DNA of 45,210 nt, taken from the NCBI GenBank assembly GCA_020845935.1, contig JADLEV010000003.1, positions 1 through 45,210 of the forward strand, read 5' to 3'. Positions within the stretch are counted from its first letter, which is position 1. Every line of letters begins with the position of its first letter. Below, piece by piece: positions 10,768 through 19,900 of this stretch. The position numbers and the translations under genes were made by a program. Origin of the DNA: Gammaproteobacteria bacterium. Its GTDB lineage: Bacteria > Pseudomonadota > Gammaproteobacteria > Ga0077536. The notes beneath the pieces were generated by a model. That model made no database searches, was not told where the DNA came from, and saw nothing but the letters and a program-made list of their open reading frames with translations.

Positions 10768-11355
10768 ATGCCACCCGTGACGCACTCCGACATGATGGTC
10801 TGGCGCAGTCTGCGCTGCGAACTCGCTGCCATGGCGCTGCTGGCCCTCGTTGCCGGCTGTTCCACGGTGCCAGCACCGCGACCGCCGGCTGCCGCGGCGC
10901 CGCACGCGCCGCCACAACCGATCACGTCGCGCGATTATCTCGGCGTCCTCGCCTATGCGGTCAGCCTGCGCGGCGCGCCGTACCGTGCCGGCGGGGAATC
11001 GCCCGACACCGGTTTCGATTGCAGCGGTTTTGTCCGCCATGTCTACGCCAGATTGGGCGTCGATCTGCCGCGCAATACCGCAGCGCTTGCCACGGCACTC
11101 GGCACCGTTGACTTCGCCGAACGCGAGGCCGGCGATCTGGTGTTTTTCAACACCACCGGCACGCCGTACAGCCACGTCGGCATCTATCTTGGCGATGATC
11201 GCTTCGTGCACGCGCCCAGCACGCGCACCGGCAAGGTCATGGTGTCGAGTCTGATGGAGGAATACTGGCGCAGACGCATCAACGGGATCCGGCGCGCGCC
11301 ACCCGGAGGCCCGGCCCGCGCGCTACGGCACGACGACGACGTCGCCCGGCCGTAA
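10768..11355 (+). CDS. NlpC/P60 (C40) family lipoprotein cysteine peptidase
   Basis: Lipobox LVAGC; FDCSGFVRHVYARLGVDLPRNTAALA and AGDLVFFNTTGTPYSHVGIYLGDDRFVHAP catalytic motifs. Confidence 0.93.
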   Translation: MPPVTHSDMMVWRSLRCELAAMALLALVAGCSTVPAPRPPAAAAPHAPPQPITSRDYLGVLAYAVSLRGAPYRAGGESPDTGFDCSGFVRHVYARLGVDLPRNTAALATALGTVDFAEREAGDLVFFNTTGTPYSHVGIYLGDDRFVHAPSTRTGKVMVSSLMEEYWRRRINGIRRAPPGGPARALRHDDDVARP

Positions 11356-11916
11356 CACCAGATTCTGCGCGACGTCGTCGCCGCTGGCGACGTCGCCATA
11401 ATTGAATGGAATCGAGCGCTCCACGCCGCTCTCATCCCGGCGCAGCACGCGAATCTTGTTGACACTGGCGTAGGTGCTCGCGCCACCGGCCATTGCCAGC
11501 GCCTGCATCACATCGACCGCCCGTTGCATCACGAACATGCCGGGGCGGTTCACCTGACCGACCACGTAAACGACATTGCCGGCGGTCTGGCGCACCTGCA
11601 CCGTGACCATCGGATCCGGGATGTAACTCTCGATCCGGGTCGCGATCTGCTCGCGTACCGCCGCCACACTCTGACCCTGCGCCGCGATGTCGCCGACCAG
11701 CGGAAACGAGAACTTGCCATCGGGCCGGACGATCACTTCCTGCTGCAAGTCCTGCTCACGCCAGACCGAGATCGCCAGCACGTCGCCGGCCTGAATCGCG
11801 TAGTCCACTGCTTCCTCGGCGCGTACCGGTGACCCTGGAAAAATGCAGCTGCCGGCGACGAGTGCCAGCGCGAAAAGGGCGCGGCACCGAGCGCGCCCGA
11901 CTACGGTTGCTGTCAT
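11323..11916 (-). CDS. Polysaccharide export (Wza/Poly_export-type) protein
   Basis: VDYAIQAGDVLAISVWREQDLQQEVIVRPDGKFSFPLVGDIAAQGQSVAAVREQIATRI...VVYVVGQVNRPGMFVMQRAVDVMQALAMAGG...NLVLRPGDVVVVP; signal peptide from ATG at 11916. Confidence 0.92.
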   Translation of the reverse strand: MTATVVGRARCRALFALALVAGSCIFPGSPVRAEEAVDYAIQAGDVLAISVWREQDLQQEVIVRPDGKFSFPLVGDIAAQGQSVAAVREQIATRIESYIPDPMVTVQVRQTAGNVVYVVGQVNRPGMFVMQRAVDVMQALAMAGGASTYASVNKIRVLRRDESGVERSIPFNYGDVASGDDVAQNLVLRPGDVVVVP

Positions 11917-12271
11917 GGCGATACTGCGGTTGAAATGAAATGCTTTGCACACGCTGATGTTCCTCTTGGCAATTTCCACAATGCGCTGTGGCCAGGCCGG
12001 CGTCATAAGCCGATGCCACGCCAGACGGCCGTTGCTTGCTGTGGCGTTTATCGTAATTCAACCGGTAGGGCGTTCATAGGTTCACGGCCGGATGGGTCAG
12101 GGACAAGAAGCCAGACCGGCCCCGGTAAGTGCTATCCGCGAACAGTTCCCACACCGGGTTTGCCGAAGTTAGACTCTCGTCACGAAACGGCCACCCGTTT
12201 GTGACGATTTGCAGCTCCGTGGTGTGCCCCCTCTGCTCGCAGCATGTAATAGATGGCGAAGGGCATCCGCA

Positions 12272-12805
12272 ATGGCCTCAGGCACCGCACTCATTGAACT
12301 CAGGTTGCAGAGCATCGGTCGGCTCTACAACTCGCTGGATCCCTCGCCATTTCACGAGCGCGACCTGGATCGCGACGCCGAGCAGTTCATCGTTTCCTGG
12401 GCTCAGGAGTATCCGCTGCGGCAGCCCCTGCGGCTGCGGATTCATTTCGATCGGCCGCCGGAACCCGCTGGCGAGATCGAGCGCATCGCCGATTCCGTGC
12501 ATCACTTCTTCGCCTACCGCAGCACACTCAATCGGCTCGATTTGCGCCGGCTGGTCTATGAGGGCTGGATCAGCCGGGTCATTGGCCTGCTGTTTCTCAC
12601 CAGCTGCATCCTGATCGCACATACGCTGGTACGTGGCGGCAGCGTCGTGAGCCTCGTGCTGCGCGAAGGTTTGACGCTGGTCGGCTGGGTTGCGATGTGG
12701 CGACCGCTCGACATCTGTCTCTACCGCTGGTGGCCGATCCGCCGGCTCGGACGGATCTACGACAAGCTGGCGTCGGTCCCCATCGAGATTCACCCCGGGC
12801 GCTGA
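12272..12805 (+). CDS. Conserved hypothetical membrane protein
   Basis: MASGTALIELRLQSIGRLYNSLDPSPFHERDLDRDAEQFIVSWAQEYPLRQPLRLRIHF...; hydrophobic segment VIGLLFLTSCILIAHTLV and GWVAMWRPLDICLYRWWPIRRL. Confidence 0.75.
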   Translation: MASGTALIELRLQSIGRLYNSLDPSPFHERDLDRDAEQFIVSWAQEYPLRQPLRLRIHFDRPPEPAGEIERIADSVHHFFAYRSTLNRLDLRRLVYEGWISRVIGLLFLTSCILIAHTLVRGGSVVSLVLREGLTLVGWVAMWRPLDICLYRWWPIRRLGRIYDKLASVPIEIHPGR

Positions 12806-13130
12806 GCCCGATGGCCATTACCACCGGATCCGGTCATCTCCGGCGCTGGCGGGTTGGCTTCGGGCCGAGGCCATCGTGCTCAATGAACCTTCGTGGTATG
12901 CGGCGCACGGCATCGCGCGGCCTGCCGGCCACAGCGTGACCCGGGTCGAACGCAAGCGACGCGTCGTCGTCACCGAAACGACACGATGCAGACCTGCGAC
13001 CCGAGCCGCGGGGCACAACCTATGGCTCGGTCGCACCGTTGTGCGAACAGTCGCGCGGTCGCACGAAGCGCTTCGTGACGCTGCCCTCATCGCGGTGGCC
13101 CGCCGTCGCAGGGGCTGGTGTTCGATCACA

Positions 13131-13157
13131 AGGTCGCGGCCGGGGCCCGCTCCTACC
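13131..13157 (-). repeat. REP-like (repetitive extragenic palindromic-type) element
   Basis: Reverse strand reads GGTAGGAGCGGGCCCCGGCCGCGACC, resembling the GTAGGAGCGGG...CCGCGAC REP core of Pseudomonas/Xanthomonas-type genomes. Only one copy seen in the window. Confidence 0.55.
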
Positions 13158-14274
13158 ACCGGGGCGGGATCGCGTGCTTGCGCAACTGACCGCGAAACTG
13201 GTGGTAGCTCAGGCCGAGCAAGGCCGCGGCCTTGCGCTGGTTGAATCGGGTCCGCCGCAGCGCGGCTTGCAGCAATCGTTGCGCAAAGGCCGCGGTCAAT
13301 GCATCGAAACTGCACGGCAGCTCGGGGTCCCCTTCCACCAGTGCTTGCTGCGCTGCGGGTGCTGCGTCCGGAGCCGCGGCGGTCAAGCGTTCATCGGCGA
13401 TTCCTGCCGCAACCAACCCTGGCGCAGTTCCGGTCGCAGGAAGCCGTTCGATCGGTGTGACAGGTGAGGCAACCGCCGCCAGGCGGTACGGCGACGCGAA
13501 GGGATCGAACTCGATGGCCTCGATGATTTGCTCGGTACGTTCCAGCCGGTAGACCGCGCGCTCGACGACGTTGCGCAACTCGCGCACGTTGCCCGGCCAG
13601 GGATACGCCCGCAGGGACGCTTCGGCGTCACGCGAGAAGCCGGCGAAATACTCGCGGCCGAGTTCGCGCGTCATGTTCTCCGAGAACCGCCGCGCCAATA
13701 ATGGAATGTCACCGGGGCGCGCCCGCAGCGGCGGTACCGTCAGCACATCGAACGATAGGCGATCGAGCAGATCGGCGCGGAAGCGGCCGCTGTGCGCCAG
13801 GCTCGGCAGATCGACGTTGGCCGCGGCGACGAGCCGGACATCGACCGACTCGGTCGCGCTGGAGCCGACGCGCTCGTACTCGTGATACTCGACCACCCGC
13901 AGCAGCTTCTCCTGCAAGCGCAGGCTCATGCTGGAGATCTCATCGAGAAACAGCGTGCCGCCGTCGGCCAGTTCGAACCGCCCGACCCGCGCGCGCGTCG
14001 CGCCGGTATAGGCACCGGCGACATGGCCGAACAGTTCCGACTCGAGCAGATCCTCGTGCAGCGCGGCGCAGTTGAACTTGACGAAGTTGCGCTGCCAGCG
14101 CTCCGACAGGTAATGCAGCCGCGCCGCGATCAGTTCCTTGCCGGTGCCACGCTCGCCGACGATCAGGACCGGCTTATCGAGCGGTGCGAGGCGCGAGACC
14201 TGTTCCAGAACGGCGAGAAAGTTGTCCGCTTCACCGACGATGGGGTCCGGTGATTCGACTCGCTCAGGCGTCAT
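13153..14274 (-). CDS. pspF: Phage shock protein transcriptional activator PspF (sigma-54 enhancer-binding AAA+)
   Basis: GERGTGKELIAARLHYLSERWQRNFVKFNCAALHEDLLESELFGHVAGAYTGA...GGTLFLDEI...WPGNVRELRNVVERAVYR; C-terminal Fis-type HTH; no receiver domain; divergent from pspABC. Confidence 0.94.
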   Translation of the reverse strand: MTPERVESPDPIVGEADNFLAVLEQVSRLAPLDKPVLIVGERGTGKELIAARLHYLSERWQRNFVKFNCAALHEDLLESELFGHVAGAYTGATRARVGRFELADGGTLFLDEISSMSLRLQEKLLRVVEYHEYERVGSSATESVDVRLVAAANVDLPSLAHSGRFRADLLDRLSFDVLTVPPLRARPGDIPLLARRFSENMTRELGREYFAGFSRDAEASLRAYPWPGNVRELRNVVERAVYRLERTEQIIEAIEFDPFASPYRLAAVASPVTPIERLPATGTAPGLVAAGIADERLTAAAPDAAPAAQQALVEGDPELPCSFDALTAAFAQRLLQAALRRTRFNQRKAAALLGLSYHQFRGQLRKHAIPPRW

Positions 14275-14435
14275 GGCAGTTAGCCTCGATTACCACGATG
14301 TGGCGAATTATCTCGAACATTAGCCATATTGACCACGAACAATAGGGTAACCCAAGCAAAAGGTGGGTGTCCCAGATTAGGCTCAGTTCGATGGACATTC
14401 AGTTAAATCAATCGGTTGCCGCGCAAGCGCGACAC

Positions 14436-14453
14436 TTGGCACGGGGATCGCAA
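14436..14453 (+). promoter_or_regulatory. Sigma-54 (-24/-12) promoter of pspABC
   Basis: TTGGCACGGGGATCGCAA: GG at 14438-14439, 10-nt spacer, GC at 14450-14451; close match to TGGCACG-N4-TTGCA; ~70 nt upstream of pspA. Confidence 0.85.
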
Positions 14454-14520
14454 TGTCTAGCCCATGATTCGCCACCGGCGAATCGCTTGGGACATACCAG
14501 AGGAAACTGCGGAGACTGCC

Positions 14521-15198
14521 ATGGGAATATTTTCACGATTCTCGGATGTCGTTAACTCGAACATCCACACGATGCTGGACAAGGCCGAAGACCCGGAAAA
14601 GATGGTCCGGCTGATCATTCAGGAGATGGAGGACACGATGGTCGAGGTGCGCTCGACCGCGGTCCGCGCGCTGGCGCGCAAGAAGGAGATTCAGCGAGCA
14701 CTCGAACAATTGCGGCATGATGCCGAGGACTGGGCCGCGAAGGCGGAACTCGCGGTCACGCGCAACCGTGACGATCTGGCGCGCGGCGCGCTCGGTGCGC
14801 GCGAGCGTGCCGTTGCTCAGGCCGCGCATCTGGAGCAGGAAGCCGCGACGCTGGAGCAGGAGATCGACAAGCTCGATCACGACATCGCGCAACTGAAGGC
14901 GAAGCTCGGCGACGCCCGCCAGCGGCAAAAGGCGATCACGCTCCGGCGCCAGTCGGTCAGCTCGCGGCTGAAGGTCAAGACGACGATCAACGATCAGCGC
15001 GCCACGGATGCGATGGAAAAGCTGTCGCGCTACGAAGGCCGGATCGATCGGATGGAAGCGGAACTCGAAGCCTATGATCTCGGTACGCGCGATCTGGCGG
15101 AGGAGTTCAAGACCATGGAGGAAAATGAGCGCGTCGAGCGTCAACTAGAAGAGCTGCGCAGCAAGCTGCGCGCGCAAAAACCGGTGCGACCGGAATAG
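14521..15198 (+). CDS. pspA: Phage shock protein A
   Basis: MGIFSRFSDVVNSNIHTMLDKAEDPEKMVRLIIQEMEDTMVEVRSTAVRALARKKE...; coiled-coil PspA/IM30 family. Confidence 0.97.
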   Translation: MGIFSRFSDVVNSNIHTMLDKAEDPEKMVRLIIQEMEDTMVEVRSTAVRALARKKEIQRALEQLRHDAEDWAAKAELAVTRNRDDLARGALGARERAVAQAAHLEQEAATLEQEIDKLDHDIAQLKAKLGDARQRQKAITLRRQSVSSRLKVKTTINDQRATDAMEKLSRYEGRIDRMEAELEAYDLGTRDLAEEFKTMEENERVERQLEELRSKLRAQKPVRPE

Positions 15199-15228
15199 TT
15201 CTGGCACGGTCAGGAAAGGCTTGCGGCA

Positions 15229-15528
15229 ATGGGACACCTGTTTGGCAGCTTGATACCGCTCGCGCCCTTCATCATGGTCGTCGCGATCGTGTGGATCACC
15301 TTCCACTACAAGCACAAATATCCGCGCGACACCGCGCGGCACGATCGCCACCGGCGCAACCGCGGCGAACAGACCACCACCGCGCCGGAACCGGAGCCGA
15401 CGGCAACGCCCGTCACGCCGGACCAGGCCGATTTGGCCGAGGTCGCCGAGCGTATGGAGCAGCGCATCGCGGCGCTGGAACAACTGCTCGATGCGAAATC
15501 ACCGGGCTGGAGAAACCGACATGATTAG
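15229..15528 (+). CDS. pspB: Phage shock protein B-like
   Basis: MGHLFGSLIPLAPFIMVVAIVWITFHYKHKYPRD then a C-terminal coiled coil; between pspA and pspC. Confidence 0.85.
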   Translation: MGHLFGSLIPLAPFIMVVAIVWITFHYKHKYPRDTARHDRHRRNRGEQTTTAPEPEPTATPVTPDQADLAEVAERMEQRIAALEQLLDAKSPGWRNRHD

Positions 15529-15913
15529 AGAATCGATTCACGACCTGTTTCCGGTCCTGCGCCGGATCCGGCGCAAGCCAAGCGAAGGCTTTTGGGCTGG
15601 CGTCTGCGCCGGACTGGCCGATTTCCTGTCGGTCGATCCCAAGCTGGTCCGCTTCATCTGGTTCTTCGGCGCGCTGATGACCGGGCTGTTCCCGTTCGTC
15701 ATCGTCTATCTGGCTCTGTGGTACCTGACCGATCCAGAACCGGCTGCCAGCACGGCATCGCACCCATTCGGCAACTTTACCGGGCGCGCGCCGTCCTATG
15801 AGGCATCGGCGTTGCGCGATCGCTTCGCTCGGCTCGAAGAGCGGCTGCGTTCGCTCGAAGCCTGCGTATCCTCGCGCGAATTCCAGTTACGCCGCGAATT
15901 CGAGGATCTCTAA
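15521..15913 (+). CDS. pspC: Phage shock protein C (PspC domain)
   Basis: RIRRKPSEGFWAGVCAGLADFLSVDPKLVRFIWFFGALMTGLFPFVIVYLALWYLTDPEP; start overlaps pspB end. Confidence 0.93.
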   Translation: MIRESIHDLFPVLRRIRRKPSEGFWAGVCAGLADFLSVDPKLVRFIWFFGALMTGLFPFVIVYLALWYLTDPEPAASTASHPFGNFTGRAPSYEASALRDRFARLEERLRSLEACVSSREFQLRREFEDL

Positions 15914-15990
15914 GCCGCAGCAATTGCGTCATCTCTGAACCAGTTCCTCCTGGACTCGTTCAGACCTTCCCTGGCCGAGGAGGAGCGGAC

Positions 15991-16902
15991 ATGGCAGAAG
16001 CAATGATCGTCGCCGAGGGTGTGCGTCACGTGTACCGGGGCGGTCGCGTCGCGCTCGATGAAGTCAGTCTCAGCATCGGCACCGGGCTGTTCGGCCTGCT
16101 TGGCTCGAATGGTGCCGGCAAGAGCACCTTGATGCGGATCCTCTGCACGCTGCTCGCGCCGACCGCCGGCACCGTGCGCGTTGGCGGCCGAGACGTGCTG
16201 CGCGAGCGCACCGCGGTGCGCCGGTTGCTCGGCTACCTGCCGCAGGAGTTCGGGGCCTGGCGCCTGCAACGCGTCGCCGAGGTCGTCGATTCACTCGCGG
16301 CCTTGTCGGGCATGAGCGATCGCACCCAGCGCCAGCGCCGGGTCGCCGAGGTGCTCGATTCGGTCGGGCTCGGCAAGGTCGCCGATCGCAAGGTCAAGCA
16401 ATTGTCCGGCGGCATGCTGCGCCGTCTCGGTGTCGCGCAGGCGCTGGTGCACGAGCCGCGCGTGCTGATCGTCGATGAACCGACCGTCGGCCTCGATCCG
16501 GAGGAGCGCTTGCGCTTTCGCCAGTTGATGGCGGATCTTGGCCGCGATCGCACCGTGGTGCTGTCCACCCACATCGTCGCCGACCTCGGCTCGGGCTGCG
16601 CCGATCTGGCGATCATCGACCACGGCAAGGTCCGCTTTCGCGGCGCGCCCACCGAACTGCTGCGCGAGGCGCACGACAAGGTGTTCGAGATCACCGTGCC
16701 GGTGGCCGCCGAAGGTGCGCTGCTGGAGCTGCTCGAGATCGTCCGCCGTGTCGCCAATGGCGGCATGCTCCAGCTCCGCGGCGTGCTGCGCGGCAGCACG
16801 ATTCCCGCCGGCGCGACGCCGGTCGCAGACATCACGCTCGAAGAAGCCTATCTCGCGTTCATGCTGCCGCATGGACTCGTCGTCGAGGAGACCGCGCCAT
16901 GA
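15991..16902 (+). CDS. ABC transporter ATP-binding protein (ABC-2 type)
   Basis: Walker A GSNGAGKST, signature LSGGMLRRLGVAQAL, Walker B VLIVDEPTVGLDPEER, H-loop STHIV; SD GAGGAGGAG upstream. Confidence 0.95.
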   Translation: MAEAMIVAEGVRHVYRGGRVALDEVSLSIGTGLFGLLGSNGAGKSTLMRILCTLLAPTAGTVRVGGRDVLRERTAVRRLLGYLPQEFGAWRLQRVAEVVDSLAALSGMSDRTQRQRRVAEVLDSVGLGKVADRKVKQLSGGMLRRLGVAQALVHEPRVLIVDEPTVGLDPEERLRFRQLMADLGRDRTVVLSTHIVADLGSGCADLAIIDHGKVRFRGAPTELLREAHDKVFEITVPVAAEGALLELLEIVRRVANGGMLQLRGVLRGSTIPAGATPVADITLEEAYLAFMLPHGLVVEETAP

Positions 16903-19900
16903 TTCGTTTCGCACCGATCTGGACCGTCGCCCGGGATGAGTTGCGCCTGACCCGACGGACGTTTCGTTACTGGGTGTTCACCGCGGGTTCGTTCCTGCTG
17001 GGGCTCGTCGCCTGGGTGTACTACTCGGCGTTGCATGGCTTCCTCTCCGGCTACTCGGGCACGGTCGCATTGATCGGTCCGCATTACCTGTTCACCGCGG
17101 TCGGCTTCTATTTCCTCACGGTGTTCATGTTCGGCGTCGCCTTCCTCGGCTTCGACGTGCGCGCCCGGGATCAGCGCGAAGGGATCGTCGAAGTGTTGGA
17201 CGCGCGACCGCTGTCGAATCTGGAATTGATTGCCGGCCGCTGGCTCGGCCTCGTGCTTGCGGCCTGGCTGCCGGTGGTGGGGCTGACGCTGTTCGCGACG
17301 CTGCTCGGCTGGCTGCTGACCGCGCTCGATGCGCCGCTCGGCGATGTCCCGACGCTGCACTCGCTGCTCGCCTTCGTCGGTTTCATGGCGATCCCGGCGC
17401 TCGCGTTCGGCTTCGCGCTGGTGTTCGTGATCACGCTGCTGGTGCGGCACCGGTTGCTCGCCGCAGTGCTGTCACTTGCGGCGTTGTATGGCCTGTTCGC
17501 GGCGCTGGTGATCGCCGGGCCGGGAACGGCGGCGCTGGTCGATTACATCGGCATCGCGCAGCTTGGCGCGACATCCGATTTCGTGCCGGCGATCGCGCGT
17601 GATCTGTGGGCCTGGTTGCAACGCGTTGGCGTGCTGCTGGTCGCGTTCGGCCTCATCGGCATCGCCGCCGCGATCCATCCCCGGCTCGATGATGGCCGCC
17701 GCGCGATACGGTTCGCCGCGGGCACCGCGGTGGTTATCGCGGGCCTGGGGCTGCTCGGCGGTGCCGGCGGCGCGCGGCAACGCGCGATCCCGCAGCTCGA
17801 TCAGTGGGCGGCGGCGCACCAGGCGCATGCCGATGATGTCGTGCCGGATCTGGTCGCAATCCGTGGCGAGGTCGTCATCGAACCCGGCCGCGTTCTCGAC
17901 GGCAAGCTCGCGCTCGAATTCCGTGCCCGCCCCGGCACGTCGCTGACGCGCGCGCTGTTCACGCTGAATCCCGGCCTCACGGTGCAGCGCATCACGAACG
18001 CAGACGGCAACCCCATCGAATTCACTCACGCCAATGGCTTGCTGGAACTGGTGTTGCCACAACCGTTGGCTGGTGGCGAGGTGATGACGGTAGCGCTGGA
18101 TTATCGCGGTGCGCCGCGGCTGGCGTTCGGTTATCTCGACAGCGCGGTGGTCATCGAACGCGGCAACATCATCGCCAGCACCGTCGGGCTGCTCGGCACC
18201 GATCGCGGCATTTTCGATCGCCGCTACGTCGCGCTGCTGCCCGGCATCGGCTGGTTGCCCGTCCCCGGCGCCGATGTCGCCCGTGACGATCCGCGCTTGC
18301 GCCCACGCGACTTCTTTTTGCTCGACCTCGAAGTCGAGGTGCCGGAGGGCTGGTTGCCGGCCGGACCCGGGCGGCGCGAGGATCGCACCGGCGCGGCGCC
18401 TGACCGCGCGCGCTACCGGTTCGCGCCCGGCGTGCCGGTACCGGAAGTCGCATTGCTTGCCGGCCGCTTCGCGCAGCGCCAGACCGAGATCGAAGGCGTC
18501 ACGATCGAACTGCTGACGCATCCGGCGCACCGCCGCGCGCTCGGCGCGCTCGAACCGCACGGTGAGCGCATCCGCGCCTTCGCGGCGGACAAACTGCGCC
18601 TGGCACGCGCGGAAGGCCTCGCCTATCCGTTCACCGCGCTGACATTGGTCGAGACGCCGTTCAATCTGCGTGTGTTTCGCGGCGGCTGGCAGCTCGGGCT
18701 CGGCATCGGCCCGCCCGGACTCATCCTGCTGCGCGAGTGCGGTTTTCCGACGGCACGGTTCGACACGTTGTATCGGAACGAGGACGATCCGCCAGACGCG
18801 GCGATGGTGCTGAACCGCTTCTTCAGCAATGACTTTTCCGCGGGCAATGCGCTCGCCGCGCTCGCGCAATCCTTTTTCGCGCATCAGACCGGCGCCACCG
18901 GCGCCGAAGCGCTGGCGCTCGATTTCACGCTGGACGAGCTCGCGACGCTGACGCTGACGGAAACCCGATCGTACTTTTCCGCGCATCTGTTCGATGGCGG
19001 CTTCAACACGCGGGTCGGTCAGGTCGTCCAGCAGTATCAGGACCGGCGCCCCCGCACGCTGACGCTTGGCGACGTCGTGGTGCAGACCTTCGCCTCGCGG
19101 CCGGAGGTCTGGGAGCGCGTGCTGTCGTCATCGCTGCTGGAGCTTGCGCCGCGGCAGAATCCGCGCCAGACCCTCGACATCCTGTCGCTGAAGGCGGGCG
19201 CGCTGGCGAAGCTGCTGTACGACCAGCTCGGCGCCGCCGGCAGCTCGCGGCTGCTCGGGTCCCTTGCCGAGCTGCATCGCGGTGGCAACTTTACCGTCGA
19301 GGACTTTGTCACCGCGCTCGCCGACGCCGGCATCGCCGAACCGCAAACGCTGGTCGCCGACTGGCTGACCACGACCCGCCTGCCCGGCTTCGTCGCGGCG
19401 CCGGTCGAGTTCTACCGGATCGCCGACGACGCCCTCGGCACGCCGCGGTTCCAGCTGAAGGTGCGGGTCCGCAACGATGAGCCGGTGCCGGGCACGATCC
19501 GCGTGACCTCGGTCGAGAGCACGCGCGATGACGATCAGATCGACACCAATCAGATGCGGCTGATGCCGAGCGAGCTGATCCGCGTGCCGGGTGAGAGTGC
19601 GATCGAATACGCGGTGGTGCTGACGCGCAAGCCGATCTCGGTATGGATCGAGCCATCGCTGTCGTTGAACCGTGGCTCGTTCGTCGCGTTCTCCGATTAT
19701 GAAAGCACCTCGGTCGCGACCGTTGGCCGCCGCGACGATCCCCCCCAGCTGGGCGTCAGCACGATCGACTGGACGCCGCCGGATGAAGGCATCGTCGTCG
19801 ATGACCTTGACCCCGGCTTCGCCATCGTGCGCGACGCCGCCGCGACCGGCACCCGCCTCGGTGGCGTCCTCGCGACCAATTCCGGCGATATCGATCAGGG

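Noticed and set aside
12806-13152. Possible gene between the conserved membrane protein and pspF
   Set aside because: Short ORFs in several frames, none with convincing start/SD or recognisable domain; region better explained as intergenic with small palindromes and a REP-like element.
15914-15990. Terminator between pspC and the ABC operon
   Set aside because: Only a weak CCAG...CTGG stem with no U-tract; not enough to call a terminator.
17472-18986. 504-aa minus-strand ORF
   Set aside because: Antisense shadow of the permease/M1-like gene.
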